From Desulfotomaculaceae bacterium (GTDB lineage Bacteria; Bacillota; Desulfotomaculia; Desulfotomaculales; Pelotomaculaceae), in the NCBI GenBank assembly GCA_028709235.1, contig JAQVXL010000001.1, forward strand, positions 46,678 to 110,677: a DNA stretch of 64,000 nucleotides, written 5' to 3'. Below the pieces are notes generated by a model that was not told the DNA's origin, did no database searches, and saw nothing but the letters and a program-made list of their open reading frames with translations. Position 1 is the stretch's first letter; each line of letters starts with the position of its first letter. Positions 38,831 to 47,691 of this stretch are shown here, in pieces. The position numbers and the translations under genes were made by a program.

Positions 38831-41471
38831 TATCTATCGCTCCTTCGTAGCCGGAAAGATATTCTTTTACGTAGCTGAGTTCTTCCTCCCTGGTTCGCAC
38901 TACACCATCCAATCGGGCTTGCCATACCGCGTCTAATGCTTTCTTGAAAGCGGGACCCGGCTTATAGCCAAGTTGGCGCAGATCTTTTCCGTTAATGGAT
39001 GGCTTATCGTAACAAATGGCGGTAAGCACCTGCCGGAATCTCCGCCTGGCCGTGTTGTTTGATAAATAGGTCAGGATCAGCGGGTAAGATTCTCTGGACA
39101 CGGCCATCACGCGCCTGGCCAGCTCACTCGTAGAAAAACCTGCGGGGTTTTCCAGACCTTCTACAGCCCGGTTCCATCCATTCAGCGCCGCCGCCACCTT
39201 TTCAACCTGCCGTTTATTAAGATTATACTGCGTGCTGATGGCCCAGGCCGTTTCCCAGTTCGTCCGGTGCAGCACCGCAATGAAATAAACCATCCACAGT
39301 TCGTCAGGTTCAGCTATGTCCCATGATCTGAGCACTTTAATCGAGCGGTGTATGTCGTTCAGCGTGTTTTTAACTTCTTCATATTCCACATCCGCAAAAA
39401 TGCTGTCCCACAGCTGCAGTTCCTCCAGGCGCGAAAGCACGGAACTCGGGCGCGGTTCCAGGAGGATATATTTTAATTCTTCCCATACCCGCTCTTTGGA
39501 AACCCTGGCGAGCATATTGTTACACACAGCCTCATTGACCAACTTCAAAGTTTGCGGCTCAAGGGTAATATTATATCTTTTTTCAAACCTGATTCCCCTC
39601 AATATCCGGGTTGGATCTTCCACGAAGCTCAGATTATGCAGTACCCGCAGCAAACCCTGCTCCAGGTCTTCCCGACCACCGAAATAGTCAACAATATACC
39701 CGAAATCATCACTGTTCAACGACACGGCCATAGCGTTGATAGTAAAATCCCGCCTGTACAGGTCCTGGTGCAATGACGATGTTTCTATTTGCGGCATGGC
39801 CGCGGGATACTGGTAGAATTCCACCCGCGCCGTAGCCACATCCACCTGCCGGCCATTGGAAAAATGGACAGTGGCGGTGTAAAACTTCGGGTGCACCCTG
39901 ACCCGTCCGCCCAAATCCCTGCTTAGATTTCTGGCTAGTGCAATACCGTCCCCTTCCACTACCAGATCTATGTCGTTGCAGTCCATACCGAGCAAAAGGT
40001 CGCGTACTATACCGCCGGCCGCGTATATCCTATAACCCATAGAAGAGGCTATTTTACCAGCATGCTCCATGATCTCCATATATTCCGCGGCAAGTCCCCG
40101 GCACATCAACTCCCGGATATTTGTGTGCGGATGTTCAGCGTTACTGCCGCTGTAAACTCTTTTATGCCTGACCTGGACTTCACCGTGCAGGGTGCGCAGT
40201 ACGTCTGTGCGGGATACTATCCCCACCAGTTTACCCTCTTTCAGCACAGGAAGCCGTCCGATATCATGCCGGATCATCAATTCCCGCACTATTGATACAG
40301 GAGTTGCAGGGCTGACAGTAATCATGTTGCTGGTCATAAACCCTTTGGCGGGAGCGTGTCCCAGGCCGTGGTGGGTGGCTTTTTCAACGTCGCGGCGGGA
40401 GATCACGCCCACCACCTGCTCGCCCCTCACCACCGGCAGGCCGGTATGGCCGTACCGCAGCATCAACCGCCCCGCTTCCTCAATTATTGTTTCCGGGGTT
40501 ATTGTCTTCACCGGGCTGGACATAATTTCTGCGGCCGTCGCCGGCGGTCTGACCTTTGAGCGGATGGCCTCCAGGAGCAGTTCAGCCACTTCATCCACTT
40601 TCGCCTTTTTTATAATGGCCGAGGCAGCGGCAGGATGTCCCCCGCCACCCAGTCCTTCAAGTACTTCTTTAACGCTGAGTTCAGGTATGCTGCTGCGGGC
40701 GACGATATGAACGCGGTCATCCATCTCAACCACGGTAAAAACTGCATCCAGGTGGATAAAATCCACCAGTTTGTGGGTCAGCAGGTCGAGACCGCCGATA
40801 AACTCGTCCACGTTCCCCTTGGCGATTAAGATTTTAATCCCGTTTATTTCATGCTTTTCGGCTGATACCAGGAGGGTTTTTAAAAGGGAACGCTGCTTTT
40901 CTGAAAGCGGCCTTTCAAGAAATTCGGCTACTACAGACAGATTGGCGCCCTGCGCCAGCAAATAAGCCACTGCCCCGGCGTCTCTCGGTGTAGTACTCGG
41001 AAAAACAAGAGATCCGGTATCTTCATAAATACCAAGGGAAAATACTGTTGCCTCCATCGGGGTAATAACAATGTTGCTTTCTCTCATCTTCTCTACAAGT
41101 AAAGTGGTAGTTGCCCCGACCATTTCAACAACCTCTACATTTCCCGTAGCGTCACCCTCACCCCGCGGGTGGTGATCATAGATATGTATTTCAATGCCGG
41201 GTTTTTCGAGCAAACCCGCCAGCCGGTCAAGACGTCCGGCTGTTTTAGTATCGACCAGAATGACTCTTTTGACCAAATCCCGGTCAATGTCTTTGACTGT
41301 CCTGACATTAAGCGTGTCTTTATGCAGAGCCATGAACTCTTCAACATTTTTTAAAAGAGGCCCGGGGAAAACCATGACGGCGCCCGGGTAAAGCTTTTGG
41401 GCCGCCACCATAGAAGCAAGAGCGTCCATATCGGTGTTGGTATGACTTGTTATAATTTCCACGGCCTGCAC
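38823..41471 (-). CDS. DHH-CBS-tRNA nucleotidyltransferase fusion (A-adding/CCA type)
   Basis: An 882-residue three-part protein. Residues 1-300 are a DHH/DHHA1 phosphoesterase (SHTNTDMDALAS, DHHPRGEG, LGGGGHPAAASA). Two CBS domains follow (about 310-430). The class II nucleotidyltransferase head has YAAGGIVRDLLLGMDCNDID (about 485-505) and RRDFTINAMA, followed by the RNA-binding helical part. This architecture is known in Firmicutes and deltaproteobacteria, where such enzymes often add only A or CC. The DHH part may hydrolyse a nucleotide or nano-RNA, and CBS domains suggest adenylate sensing. Confidence 0.9.
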   Translation of the reverse strand: MQAVEIITSHTNTDMDALASMVAAQKLYPGAVMVFPGPLLKNVEEFMALHKDTLNVRTVKDIDRDLVKRVILVDTKTAGRLDRLAGLLEKPGIEIHIYDHHPRGEGDATGNVEVVEMVGATTTLLVEKMRESNIVITPMEATVFSLGIYEDTGSLVFPSTTPRDAGAVAYLLAQGANLSVVAEFLERPLSEKQRSLLKTLLVSAEKHEINGIKILIAKGNVDEFIGGLDLLTHKLVDFIHLDAVFTVVEMDDRVHIVARSSIPELSVKEVLEGLGGGGHPAAASAIIKKAKVDEVAELLLEAIRSKVRPPATAAEIMSSPVKTITPETIIEEAGRLMLRYGHTGLPVVRGEQVVGVISRRDVEKATHHGLGHAPAKGFMTSNMITVSPATPVSIVRELMIRHDIGRLPVLKEGKLVGIVSRTDVLRTLHGEVQVRHKRVYSGSNAEHPHTNIRELMCRGLAAEYMEIMEHAGKIASSMGYRIYAAGGIVRDLLLGMDCNDIDLVVEGDGIALARNLSRDLGGRVRVHPKFYTATVHFSNGRQVDVATARVEFYQYPAAMPQIETSSLHQDLYRRDFTINAMAVSLNSDDFGYIVDYFGGREDLEQGLLRVLHNLSFVEDPTRILRGIRFEKRYNITLEPQTLKLVNEAVCNNMLARVSKERVWEELKYILLEPRPSSVLSRLEELQLWDSIFADVEYEEVKNTLNDIHRSIKVLRSWDIAEPDELWMVYFIAVLHRTNWETAWAISTQYNLNKRQVEKVAAALNGWNRAVEGLENPAGFSTSELARRVMAVSRESYPLILTYLSNNTARRRFRQVLTAICYDKPSINGKDLRQLGYKPGPAFKKALDAVWQARLDGVVRTREEELSYVKEYLSGYEGAIDSV

Positions 41472-41641
41472 CCGCTTTACAAAATATGCATTTCATTATA
41501 TCACACCAGCACATACAAAAAAAGCGTCCTATTGAGACGTGTAATGTGCTGCGCGGGACATGTAAATTCAGAGGAGCGCCTCTTGGAGACGCCCTCTTAC
41601 GTGCCATTGAGACAATATGGAAAATAAGTATCAGGCCATGT

Positions 41642-42622
41642 TCAACTTATTTTATCTTCTCTTACCGCATTCGACCATTTGCCGCAGCGGTCTCCCCAGC
41701 GGGCGATTATTTCTCCATCTTCTGTAATCTGAACCACTTCACACAGGTTGGAACACCCTGAGCATTCAAAGCTGCCGGTCTTGTACTTCATATTTGATAT
41801 CCCGAAACCTTTGAAGAAGCTATAGCCTCTTTTTGCCACGGCTTCGCGGGCCAGCAGCGCCGCTCCTACAGCCCCCATGACATTATAGTATGGCGGCACC
41901 TTTACCGGCAATCCAAGGGCCTGTTCAAAGGCCCTGATCATACCCACATTGGCGGCCACACCGCCCTGAAAGACTACCGGCGCTAAAATTTCTTTGCCTT
42001 TGCCAACATTGTTGAGGTAGTTGCGCACCAAGGCCTGGCACAGTCCCGCCAGTATATCAGGCAACCCGCATCCCATCTGCTGCTTGTGGATCATATCTGA
42101 CTCTGCAAAGACAGCGCACCTGCCGGCTATTCTGACTGATGATTCAGACTGCAGGGCGATCTCCCCGAATTGATCAATGGCAATATTCAGGCGGGCAGCC
42201 TGCTGATCCAGAAAAGATCCCGTACCTGCCGCGCACACCGTGTTCATGGCAAAATCTGTAACCACTCCGTGGCGCAGTATTATAATCTTGGAGTCCTGCC
42301 CCCCTATCTCCAAAATCGTCTGAACACCCGGGACTACCTGGGAAGTAGCAACAGCATGCGCGGTTATTTCATTCTTAACAGCATCCGCCCCCACGATAAT
42401 CCCAGCCAGATTCCTGCCGCTGCCGGTAGTGCCCACTCCTCTTATTTTGCTGCCTGCGGGCAGCTTGCCGCTTAGTTCCTTCAAGCCTTTTTGCACCATT
42501 GCGATGGGCTGACCTTGTGTCCTCAGGTAAATTGCATCGGTTACAGCCCCACCATCATCTATGAAAATAATATTGGTGCTGACTGAACCAACATCTATAC
42601 CAATATAGCCTTTCATTTGCAT
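41642..42622 (-). CDS. Acyl-CoA dehydratase activase (HgdC/BadF-BcrA-type ATPase)
   Basis: A 326-residue ASKHA-fold ATPase. GIDVGSVSTN forms the phosphate-1 loop; LEIGGQDSKIIIL and NTVCAAGTGSFLDQQAARL contain the conserved Cys that binds the bridging [4Fe-4S] cluster of the dimer; FQGGVAANVGM is the adenosine motif. A C-terminal CSGCSNLCEV adds more Cys residues. Known activators inject an electron into 2-hydroxyacyl-CoA dehydratases or benzoyl-CoA reductases. No dehydratase alpha/beta gene is in the window. It overlaps the next activase-related gene by ten bases. Confidence 0.9.
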   Translation of the reverse strand: MQMKGYIGIDVGSVSTNIIFIDDGGAVTDAIYLRTQGQPIAMVQKGLKELSGKLPAGSKIRGVGTTGSGRNLAGIIVGADAVKNEITAHAVATSQVVPGVQTILEIGGQDSKIIILRHGVVTDFAMNTVCAAGTGSFLDQQAARLNIAIDQFGEIALQSESSVRIAGRCAVFAESDMIHKQQMGCGLPDILAGLCQALVRNYLNNVGKGKEILAPVVFQGGVAANVGMIRAFEQALGLPVKVPPYYNVMGAVGAALLAREAVAKRGYSFFKGFGISNMKYKTGSFECSGCSNLCEVVQITEDGEIIARWGDRCGKWSNAVREDKIS

Positions 42623-43713
42623 GATACCTCCTTAACTTCCTTCTTCCTGGCCAGCAGGTCGACAAAAGCTTCGAGACGGGTTAGTGTTCCGGCCTCGCCG
42701 GTATGCTCGTCCATGATCATAGTCATGACCGGCGTACCATAGTCGGATCTCATTTCCGGTAAAATGCTTTCCGCTACTATTTCAGGCATGCAGGTGAAGG
42801 GAAAAACCTGAATGATGCCGTCGTAGCCTGCCCGGGCAAAATTTACAGCGTTTCCGACGCTTTCCTGCCCGTGGCCGCCGACAAAATGCCGCAGGTAGGG
42901 GCGCGCCGCTTCACATGCTTTTTTCCTTGACCTGAGCCCCTTGACCAGCCCCATAAATATGTGATCGTTTACCCACTCGCTCAAATATATCGAACGATCT
43001 ACCTCCGTCCCCAAACGGCCCAGTGTTCTTTCCAGGTACTGGTTGGAAAAAGGATCCAGCAGGGTATAAATTTCACCGATCAGCCCCACTTTAACGACTG
43101 CTTTTTTACTATCCACGGCCACAGCGGACATTAATTCGTCCGCATTTCTTTTGGCCTCCGCAAGCGCTATCTCAGAATCAGCCCGGTCTAACATCTCCAA
43201 GGATTTAGCATAGGCTTTTTCCGTTGAGCCCGGCGTCAATTCCCTCGGTCTGGACCGGAAGGCGGCCATTTCCACCTCGTCGACAGCCTTTGCTTTCCGG
43301 TACCCGAAGCGTATTGCTTGAAAAATATGCCACCAGGAGCTGGTTCCTGACAATGCCTTTATTTTGGCCAGCAGCTCAGTTAGATGCTTTTGCGGCGGCT
43401 CCAAACCAATTAGCTTCATGTCATAGCCCAATTCTTTTAGAATAGCATGCTCTATTTGGGCATAGTAGCCAAAACGACACGGCCCGCACCCGCCGGCCAT
43501 AATAATCGTGTCTGCTCCCTTTTCGCTGGCCTCGATAAAGTTGCCAAGGTTTAATTTCAGCGGCAGGCAGGCGAATTCAGGTCCATATTTAGCCCCGATG
43601 GTTAGGGTCCTTTTACTGGAAGGCGGCGGCACTACCACATCGACTCCCAGGTATTGCAGCATCGCCTTAACAGGAATAAATAAATTCCCCATATGAGGAA
43701 AAGTAACGCGCAT
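42613..43713 (-). CDS. Activase-associated protein, DUF2229-like (paralogue 1)
   Basis: A 366-residue protein resembling the C-terminal DUF2229 part of large acyl-CoA dehydratase activase-related proteins. Conserved cysteines occur in FACLPLKLNLG, GGCGPCRFGYY and FPFTCMPEIV, compatible with a [4Fe-4S] site. The C-terminal motif DEHTGEAGTLTRLEAFVD is shared with the next gene, showing that they are paralogues. It is coupled to the HgdC-like gene by overlap. Electron transfer with the activase is inferred; the substrate is unknown. Confidence 0.8.
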   Translation of the reverse strand: MRVTFPHMGNLFIPVKAMLQYLGVDVVVPPPSSKRTLTIGAKYGPEFACLPLKLNLGNFIEASEKGADTIIMAGGCGPCRFGYYAQIEHAILKELGYDMKLIGLEPPQKHLTELLAKIKALSGTSSWWHIFQAIRFGYRKAKAVDEVEMAAFRSRPRELTPGSTEKAYAKSLEMLDRADSEIALAEAKRNADELMSAVAVDSKKAVVKVGLIGEIYTLLDPFSNQYLERTLGRLGTEVDRSIYLSEWVNDHIFMGLVKGLRSRKKACEAARPYLRHFVGGHGQESVGNAVNFARAGYDGIIQVFPFTCMPEIVAESILPEMRSDYGTPVMTMIMDEHTGEAGTLTRLEAFVDLLARKKEVKEVSCK

Positions 43714-43782
43714 AATGCTCTCCTTTTGCTGGGCGGGATTTTTCCCGCCAAATATGTGTGGTTAAAGAACGCATCTACCGCC

Positions 43783-44760
43783 TTACGACCCAAATGCGGC
43801 TTTTCTCCAGCGCACCATATCTAAAAAGGCCTCCAACCTGGTCATAACCCCAGCCTCTCCGGTGTGTTCGTCCAGGGTCAGGTTTAAAAACGGTAGGCCG
43901 GAGCCGTGGGCGTATCTTTCTATAATACCGCCTGTCATGGAATCGGGACCACAACCAAAAGCGGCGACATGGATCATGCCGGAAATACCGGGTTGCTCTA
44001 GATAGTGTAATGCCGCCCCAATCATCCGGTTACCCAGGGTCCAGAAAAGTCTTTTTGGCAGGCGTGCGGCGCAACTCCTGACAATTTTTTCGGAAACATG
44101 TTCCGCTGTCGCCACCACAGCGCCCATTGCGCGAAGGCGGTAAATTATGTCCATGCTTATATAAGGGTCGTAAATGTTATAGGGGTGACCAAGCAGGACA
44201 ATATTAAATTTCTCCCCGTCAGGCAGAAATTTATCTTCCACCCTGCCTTCGATCAGGGCCAGCGCTTCAGAAGGCATCAATCCCATCTCCATAAGCTTGA
44301 AATATTTCTTCTGGACCTGCAGCGCTTTCAGACAGGCCCGCCATATATCAAGATGGTTTTTAGTGAAAATGTTACCTATATTTTTTATAGCACAATAAAA
44401 ATCTTTATTATTTTTGTAAAGGTTTATATCTACTTCGATTAGAGGAGGAAGGTTTTTGAGACAGCGAATCATGTCAGGCAGGCCTAAGATTTTAGGACAA
44501 ATATATTCCCGCTTTTCTACACTGACGATCCTTGGAAGAAAAATCATGTCCGCCTTTCCTGCCAGGTCCAGTACATGGCCGTAGAACATTTTAACCGGCA
44601 AGCATACTTCATCCACGGCGTTTTTCAATCCTTCAGCGAGGATCCCTTTGGCCGAGTGGGATGAGAGCACAACCTCAGCGCCCAGTTCTTCAAAAAATAC
44701 CCGCCACAATGGATAATAATAATAATACAAAAGCGATCTGGGGATGCCTATTTTCATCAA
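43783..44760 (-). CDS. Activase-associated protein, DUF2229-like (paralogue 2)
   Basis: A 325-residue paralogue of the preceding gene product. It shares DEVCLPVKMFYGHV, AAFGCGPDSMTGG and LDEHTGEAGVMTRLEAFLD. It has fewer Cys residues: the GCGPCR motif of paralogue 1 is not preserved. Gene order is paralogue 2, paralogue 1, HgdC-like, 69 bases apart and then overlapping, suggesting one operon. In other genomes these domains are fused in one large polypeptide; here they are split. Confidence 0.8.
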   Translation of the reverse strand: MMKIGIPRSLLYYYYYPLWRVFFEELGAEVVLSSHSAKGILAEGLKNAVDEVCLPVKMFYGHVLDLAGKADMIFLPRIVSVEKREYICPKILGLPDMIRCLKNLPPLIEVDINLYKNNKDFYCAIKNIGNIFTKNHLDIWRACLKALQVQKKYFKLMEMGLMPSEALALIEGRVEDKFLPDGEKFNIVLLGHPYNIYDPYISMDIIYRLRAMGAVVATAEHVSEKIVRSCAARLPKRLFWTLGNRMIGAALHYLEQPGISGMIHVAAFGCGPDSMTGGIIERYAHGSGLPFLNLTLDEHTGEAGVMTRLEAFLDMVRWRKAAFGS

Positions 44761-44829
44761 TATAAACTCCTTGGGAGATATCTTTTATTATGCTAATTTT
44801 TTGACTGGAATAAACATCATGGCGCGCTG

Positions 44830-45387
44830 TTAAGAGTTTTTAGCCAAAATGCTTTGCAATGCCTTTGTTGTCAGAGGCGCCCCTTTTTCCACGTCGTCCG
44901 CCCCGTCCATTTTGCCGATATCACCGATGCCGACTACCAGTGGTATATCCAACCTGTCTATGCTCTCCACCGTGTCGCCTTTCAGCGGGTAGTCCCCGGG
45001 CCGCCCCAGCTTATCAACTGGTTCCTCAATAATTTGTCCGTCTCTGGACACTGAAAGATCAACCACACAGCCGTTTACTTGCGCGGTGTTGGAAGCCACC
45101 GCCAGAACCCCAAGGATCTGGATTTCCGGATGACCGGCTATATAGGCCATAGCTTCCTCGCCACGACCCGTACCATTATATCCTCGATCATCAAGCATAA
45201 CCACAACAGGATCTTGTGGCGCGCTTTTAATCAAATTTACCAGTTCCTCGCCCGATTGGGTGGTCGGATTGCCGGCAGAACAGGAAATACAGCGGGCTCC
45301 AATATTCCGGGCTGCCGTTTCAACCGCTGCCTTTGCGATCTGATCACCGTCGGTGACCAGGATTACTTTTCTTTTATTGGCAGACAT
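44830..45387 (-). CDS. spoVAEA: Stage V sporulation protein AE, long form (SpoVAEA)
   Basis: A soluble 185-residue protein of the SpoVAEA type, beginning RKVILVTDGDQIAKAAVETA and containing VVMLDDRGYNGTGRGEEAM. It belongs to the spoVA locus, whose membrane proteins move dipicolinic acid into the forespore and out at germination. SpoVAEA itself is peripheral and its exact role is unclear. It starts seven bases after SpoVAEB. Confidence 0.92.
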   Translation of the reverse strand: MSANKRKVILVTDGDQIAKAAVETAARNIGARCISCSAGNPTTQSGEELVNLIKSAPQDPVVVMLDDRGYNGTGRGEEAMAYIAGHPEIQILGVLAVASNTAQVNGCVVDLSVSRDGQIIEEPVDKLGRPGDYPLKGDTVESIDRLDIPLVVGIGDIGKMDGADDVEKGAPLTTKALQSILAKNS

Positions 45388-45394
45388 ACCTCAC

Positions 45395-45751
45395 CTATCC
45401 CCTTGGTTTGAAAATCAGCGCCGCAAAGTAACCGAAAACCACTGCCGCTGTTATCCCTGCCGCAGCGGCAGTAACCCCCCCGGTAAACGCGCCCATAATT
45501 CCTTTTTGCGTCGCGCCGTTTATCGCTCCCTGGGCCAGCAGGTGTCCGAAACCACTGAGGGGAACCGTCGCACCGGCTCCCGCCAGGTCAACCAGTGGTT
45601 GGTAGAAACCCAGGGCGCTGATAACAGCGCCGGCGGTCACAAATGTAACCAATACGTGTGCCGATGTAAATTTATAGCTGGTCAAATCTATCAGCAGCTG
45701 GCCAATCATGCAAATGGAGCCGCCAACTACAAACGCCAGGAGATAATCCAA
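45395..45751 (-). CDS. spoVAEB: Stage V sporulation protein AE, membrane form (SpoVAEB)
   Basis: A 118-residue integral membrane protein with about four hydrophobic helices, homologous to SpoVAC in overall pattern (GFGHLLAQGAINGATQKGIMGAF). With SpoVAC it is thought to form the dipicolinic-acid channel of the inner spore membrane. It starts with TTG directly at the end of spoVAD, so the two are translationally coupled. Confidence 0.93.
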   Translation of the reverse strand: MDYLLAFVVGGSICMIGQLLIDLTSYKFTSAHVLVTFVTAGAVISALGFYQPLVDLAGAGATVPLSGFGHLLAQGAINGATQKGIMGAFTGGVTAAAAGITAAVVFGYFAALIFKPRG

Positions 45752-46777
45752 TTATTTCCGCTCCTTAAGGCTTTCTATTACAACAGCGTGGCCGATACCA
45801 GGAACTGTTTCTCCCTGCTGCAAGCTGCAGCTACTGAGAAGGGCTCCGGTACCGATACCGAGAATACGCCTATAACGCTCGCTGTTAAGCAATTCCATGA
45901 GGTAACCGCAGGTCACTACCGCGGAGCAGCCGCAACCGCTGCCGCCGGCGTGGACATCCTGGGAACCACTGTATATTAAAATACCGCAATCGGTATAGCG
46001 TTTAGAAATATCATAACCTTTCTGCTTTAGCAACTCTTCGGTTAGTCTTTTGCCATAGGTGGCTAGATCACCGGTAATTATCAGATCATAATCTTCAGGG
46101 GTTCGTCCGGTATCCATAAAATGCCGGGCAATAGTGTCCGCGGCGGCGGGCGCCATCGCGGCGCCCATGTCCTGTGAATCACCCTGCCCCATGTCAATTA
46201 CCCGTCCTATAGTGGCATGGGTAATCACAGGCCCGCTCCCCTCTTTAGCCAGTATCATCGAGCCCGCTCCGGTCACCGTCCACTGTGCGGTCATGGGGCG
46301 CTGCGTTCCCTGCTCAACCGGAAAACGGTACTGTCTTTCAGCAGTGCAGTAATGGCTGGAAGTACCCGCCAGTACCCTGTCCGCAAAACCGCCGCCGATC
46401 ATCATCGCCCCGACCGCTAAACTCTCGTACATTGTCGAGCAGGCGCCATACAAGCCCAGGAAAGGTATGCCCAGGGACCTGGCTGTAAAAGTCGAACTTA
46501 TAATTTGGTTTAATAGGTCCCCGGCCAGCATAAAGTCTATATCATTTTCCTGCAGGTTGGCTTTCTGCAGCGCTTTTTTCATCGAGTCGAACATCATCCG
46601 CTGCTCGGCTTTTTCCCAGGTTTTTTCACCGTAATAGGTATCTGCGACAACTTTGTCAAAAGTTCCGGCCAGAGGGCCGTCGCCTTCTCTGGAACCCACA
46701 ACTGACCCTGTGGATATAATCACAGGAGGGCTCTGGAAGGCGATAGTTTGCATCCCGATTTTTTGGGGCGCCGTCAA
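45752..46777 (-). CDS. spoVAD: Stage V sporulation protein AD
   Basis: SpoVAD has a thiolase-like fold and binds dipicolinic acid at the inner spore membrane. The 341 residues include GACSTMYESLAVGAMMI, with the thiolase-type Cys position; SSHYCTAERQYRFPVEQGTQ; and GSGCGCSAVV near the C-terminus. Start is TTG after AAAGGGATG. It lies 56 bases after spoVAC. Confidence 0.96.
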   Translation of the reverse strand: MTAPQKIGMQTIAFQSPPVIISTGSVVGSREGDGPLAGTFDKVVADTYYGEKTWEKAEQRMMFDSMKKALQKANLQENDIDFMLAGDLLNQIISSTFTARSLGIPFLGLYGACSTMYESLAVGAMMIGGGFADRVLAGTSSHYCTAERQYRFPVEQGTQRPMTAQWTVTGAGSMILAKEGSGPVITHATIGRVIDMGQGDSQDMGAAMAPAAADTIARHFMDTGRTPEDYDLIITGDLATYGKRLTEELLKQKGYDISKRYTDCGILIYSGSQDVHAGGSGCGCSAVVTCGYLMELLNSERYRRILGIGTGALLSSCSLQQGETVPGIGHAVVIESLKERK

Positions 46778-46833
46778 TTCTGCACATCCCTTTCAAAGAA
46801 ATATTTAACCCCAGTGCATATCCACAGACTTTT

Positions 46834-47289
46834 TTATTTAAAGAAATAGTACAGGATAGCCGCGGCCCAGGCGGTAAATATACCCCAGACCAGCACCGGT
46901 CCCGCAATGGTGAAAAGCTTGGCGCCAACGCCGAATATCAGCCCCTCGGCGCGGTATTCCATGGCCGGAGCAACCATAGAGTTGGCAAAGCCTGTGATCG
47001 GGACGATGCCACCCGCGCCCCCGAAGCGGCTTATTTCATCGTAAACCCCCAGCCCGGTTAAAAGAGCGGCTATAAATATCAACGTGGACGACGCGGCTGA
47101 ATTAGCCTCCTTTGTACTCAGCCCCTGGCTTAGGAAAATATTGATGAAGAATTGTCCGATAAGGCAGATAAACCCCCCGACAATGAAAGCCCAGAAAATA
47201 TTGCGCCAGATTCTCTGGGCGGGCTTAAACTGTTTCACAATTTTGGCATAATCCTGTTTTTGCTTCTCAGATATTGCAGCTCCTGACAT
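46834..47289 (-). CDS. spoVAC: Stage V sporulation protein AC
   Basis: SpoVAC is a mechanosensitive-type channel protein required for dipicolinic-acid movement. The 151 residues have a soluble N-terminus (about 35 residues) and four hydrophobic helices, with ITGFANSMVAPAMEYRAEG between helices. It is the first gene of the spoVA group and is preceded by a good forespore-type promoter. Confidence 0.96.
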   Translation of the reverse strand: MSGAAISEKQKQDYAKIVKQFKPAQRIWRNIFWAFIVGGFICLIGQFFINIFLSQGLSTKEANSAASSTLIFIAALLTGLGVYDEISRFGGAGGIVPITGFANSMVAPAMEYRAEGLIFGVGAKLFTIAGPVLVWGIFTAWAAAILYYFFK

Positions 47290-47305
47290 GCCTTCACCTC
47301 ATTTT

Positions 47306-47336
47306 CATTGTTTCCTAGTTTATGCATTGTTATACA
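47306..47336 (-). promoter_or_regulatory. Forespore (sigma-F/sigma-G type) promoter of spoVAC
   Basis: Minus strand: TGTATA (47336-47331), 15 bases, GGAAACAATG (47315-47306). The -35 fits the wGywTA consensus exactly and the -10 fits GGnrAnAnT. The -35 abuts the T-run of the dodecin terminator. Bacillus subtilis spoVA is read by sigma-G, whose consensus overlaps. Confidence 0.6.
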
Positions 47337-47358
47337 AAAAGGACACCTGCCGGTGTCC
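47336..47358 (-). terminator. Dodecin terminator
   Basis: GGACACC (47341-47347) pairs perfectly with GGTGTCC (47352-47358) around a four-base loop. Five Ts follow on the minus strand. It ends the sigF-side transcription before spoVAC. Confidence 0.75.
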
Positions 47359-47365
47359 CGCTATG

Positions 47366-47560
47366 TTACTCGGTGTGGGCTATTTTGACATTTGCCTTAT
47401 ACTCAACCAGACGGCCGTCTTCAACATTAGCTGTGAAATTTACAATTTCCACGGCAACAATATTATTCATTGTTCTTGAAGCCTCTGTTATGGCTGATTG
47501 GACGGCTCCCTTCCAGCTGTCAGCCGAGCCTCCTACCAATTCGGATACTTTAACGTGCAC
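47366..47560 (-). CDS. Dodecin family flavin-binding protein
   Basis: A 64-residue protein matching dodecin, a 12-subunit shell that stores flavin (or CoA). The pattern VSELVGGSADSWKGAVQSAI, a central conserved NNIVAVEIVNFTANVEDG and a terminal beta strand fit the family. It stands alone between sigF and spoVAC, flanked by terminators on both sides, so it is probably transcribed as a single gene. Confidence 0.9.
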   Translation of the reverse strand: MHVKVSELVGGSADSWKGAVQSAITEASRTMNNIVAVEIVNFTANVEDGRLVEYKANVKIAHTE

Positions 47561-47652
47561 AATCTTACCTCCCTTTTTTATTCTTTAGCAATTTGTATTA
47601 TGTGTTATGACTGTTTTTTTATGCAAACATCTTCATAATTTAATGGAGTAAA

Positions 47653-47677
47653 TAAAAAAAAGGACCCGCCGGTCCAT
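47653..47677 (-). terminator. sigF operon terminator
   Basis: GGACC (47662-47666) and GGTCC (47671-47675) form a short hairpin followed on the minus strand by eight Ts. It lies 15 bases after the sigF stop. Confidence 0.7.
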
Positions 47678-47691
47678 GTCAAATTGAAAAT

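Noticed and set aside
41472-41641. Short repeated words (GCGTCC, GAGACG, CGCCTCTTGGAGACG) taken first for a CRISPR or repeat array
   Set aside because: The words are not regularly spaced and no unit is repeated exactly; probably degenerate palindromic debris.
45353-45979. 208-codon plus-strand open frame
   Set aside because: Antisense to spoVAEA, spoVAEB and spoVAD.
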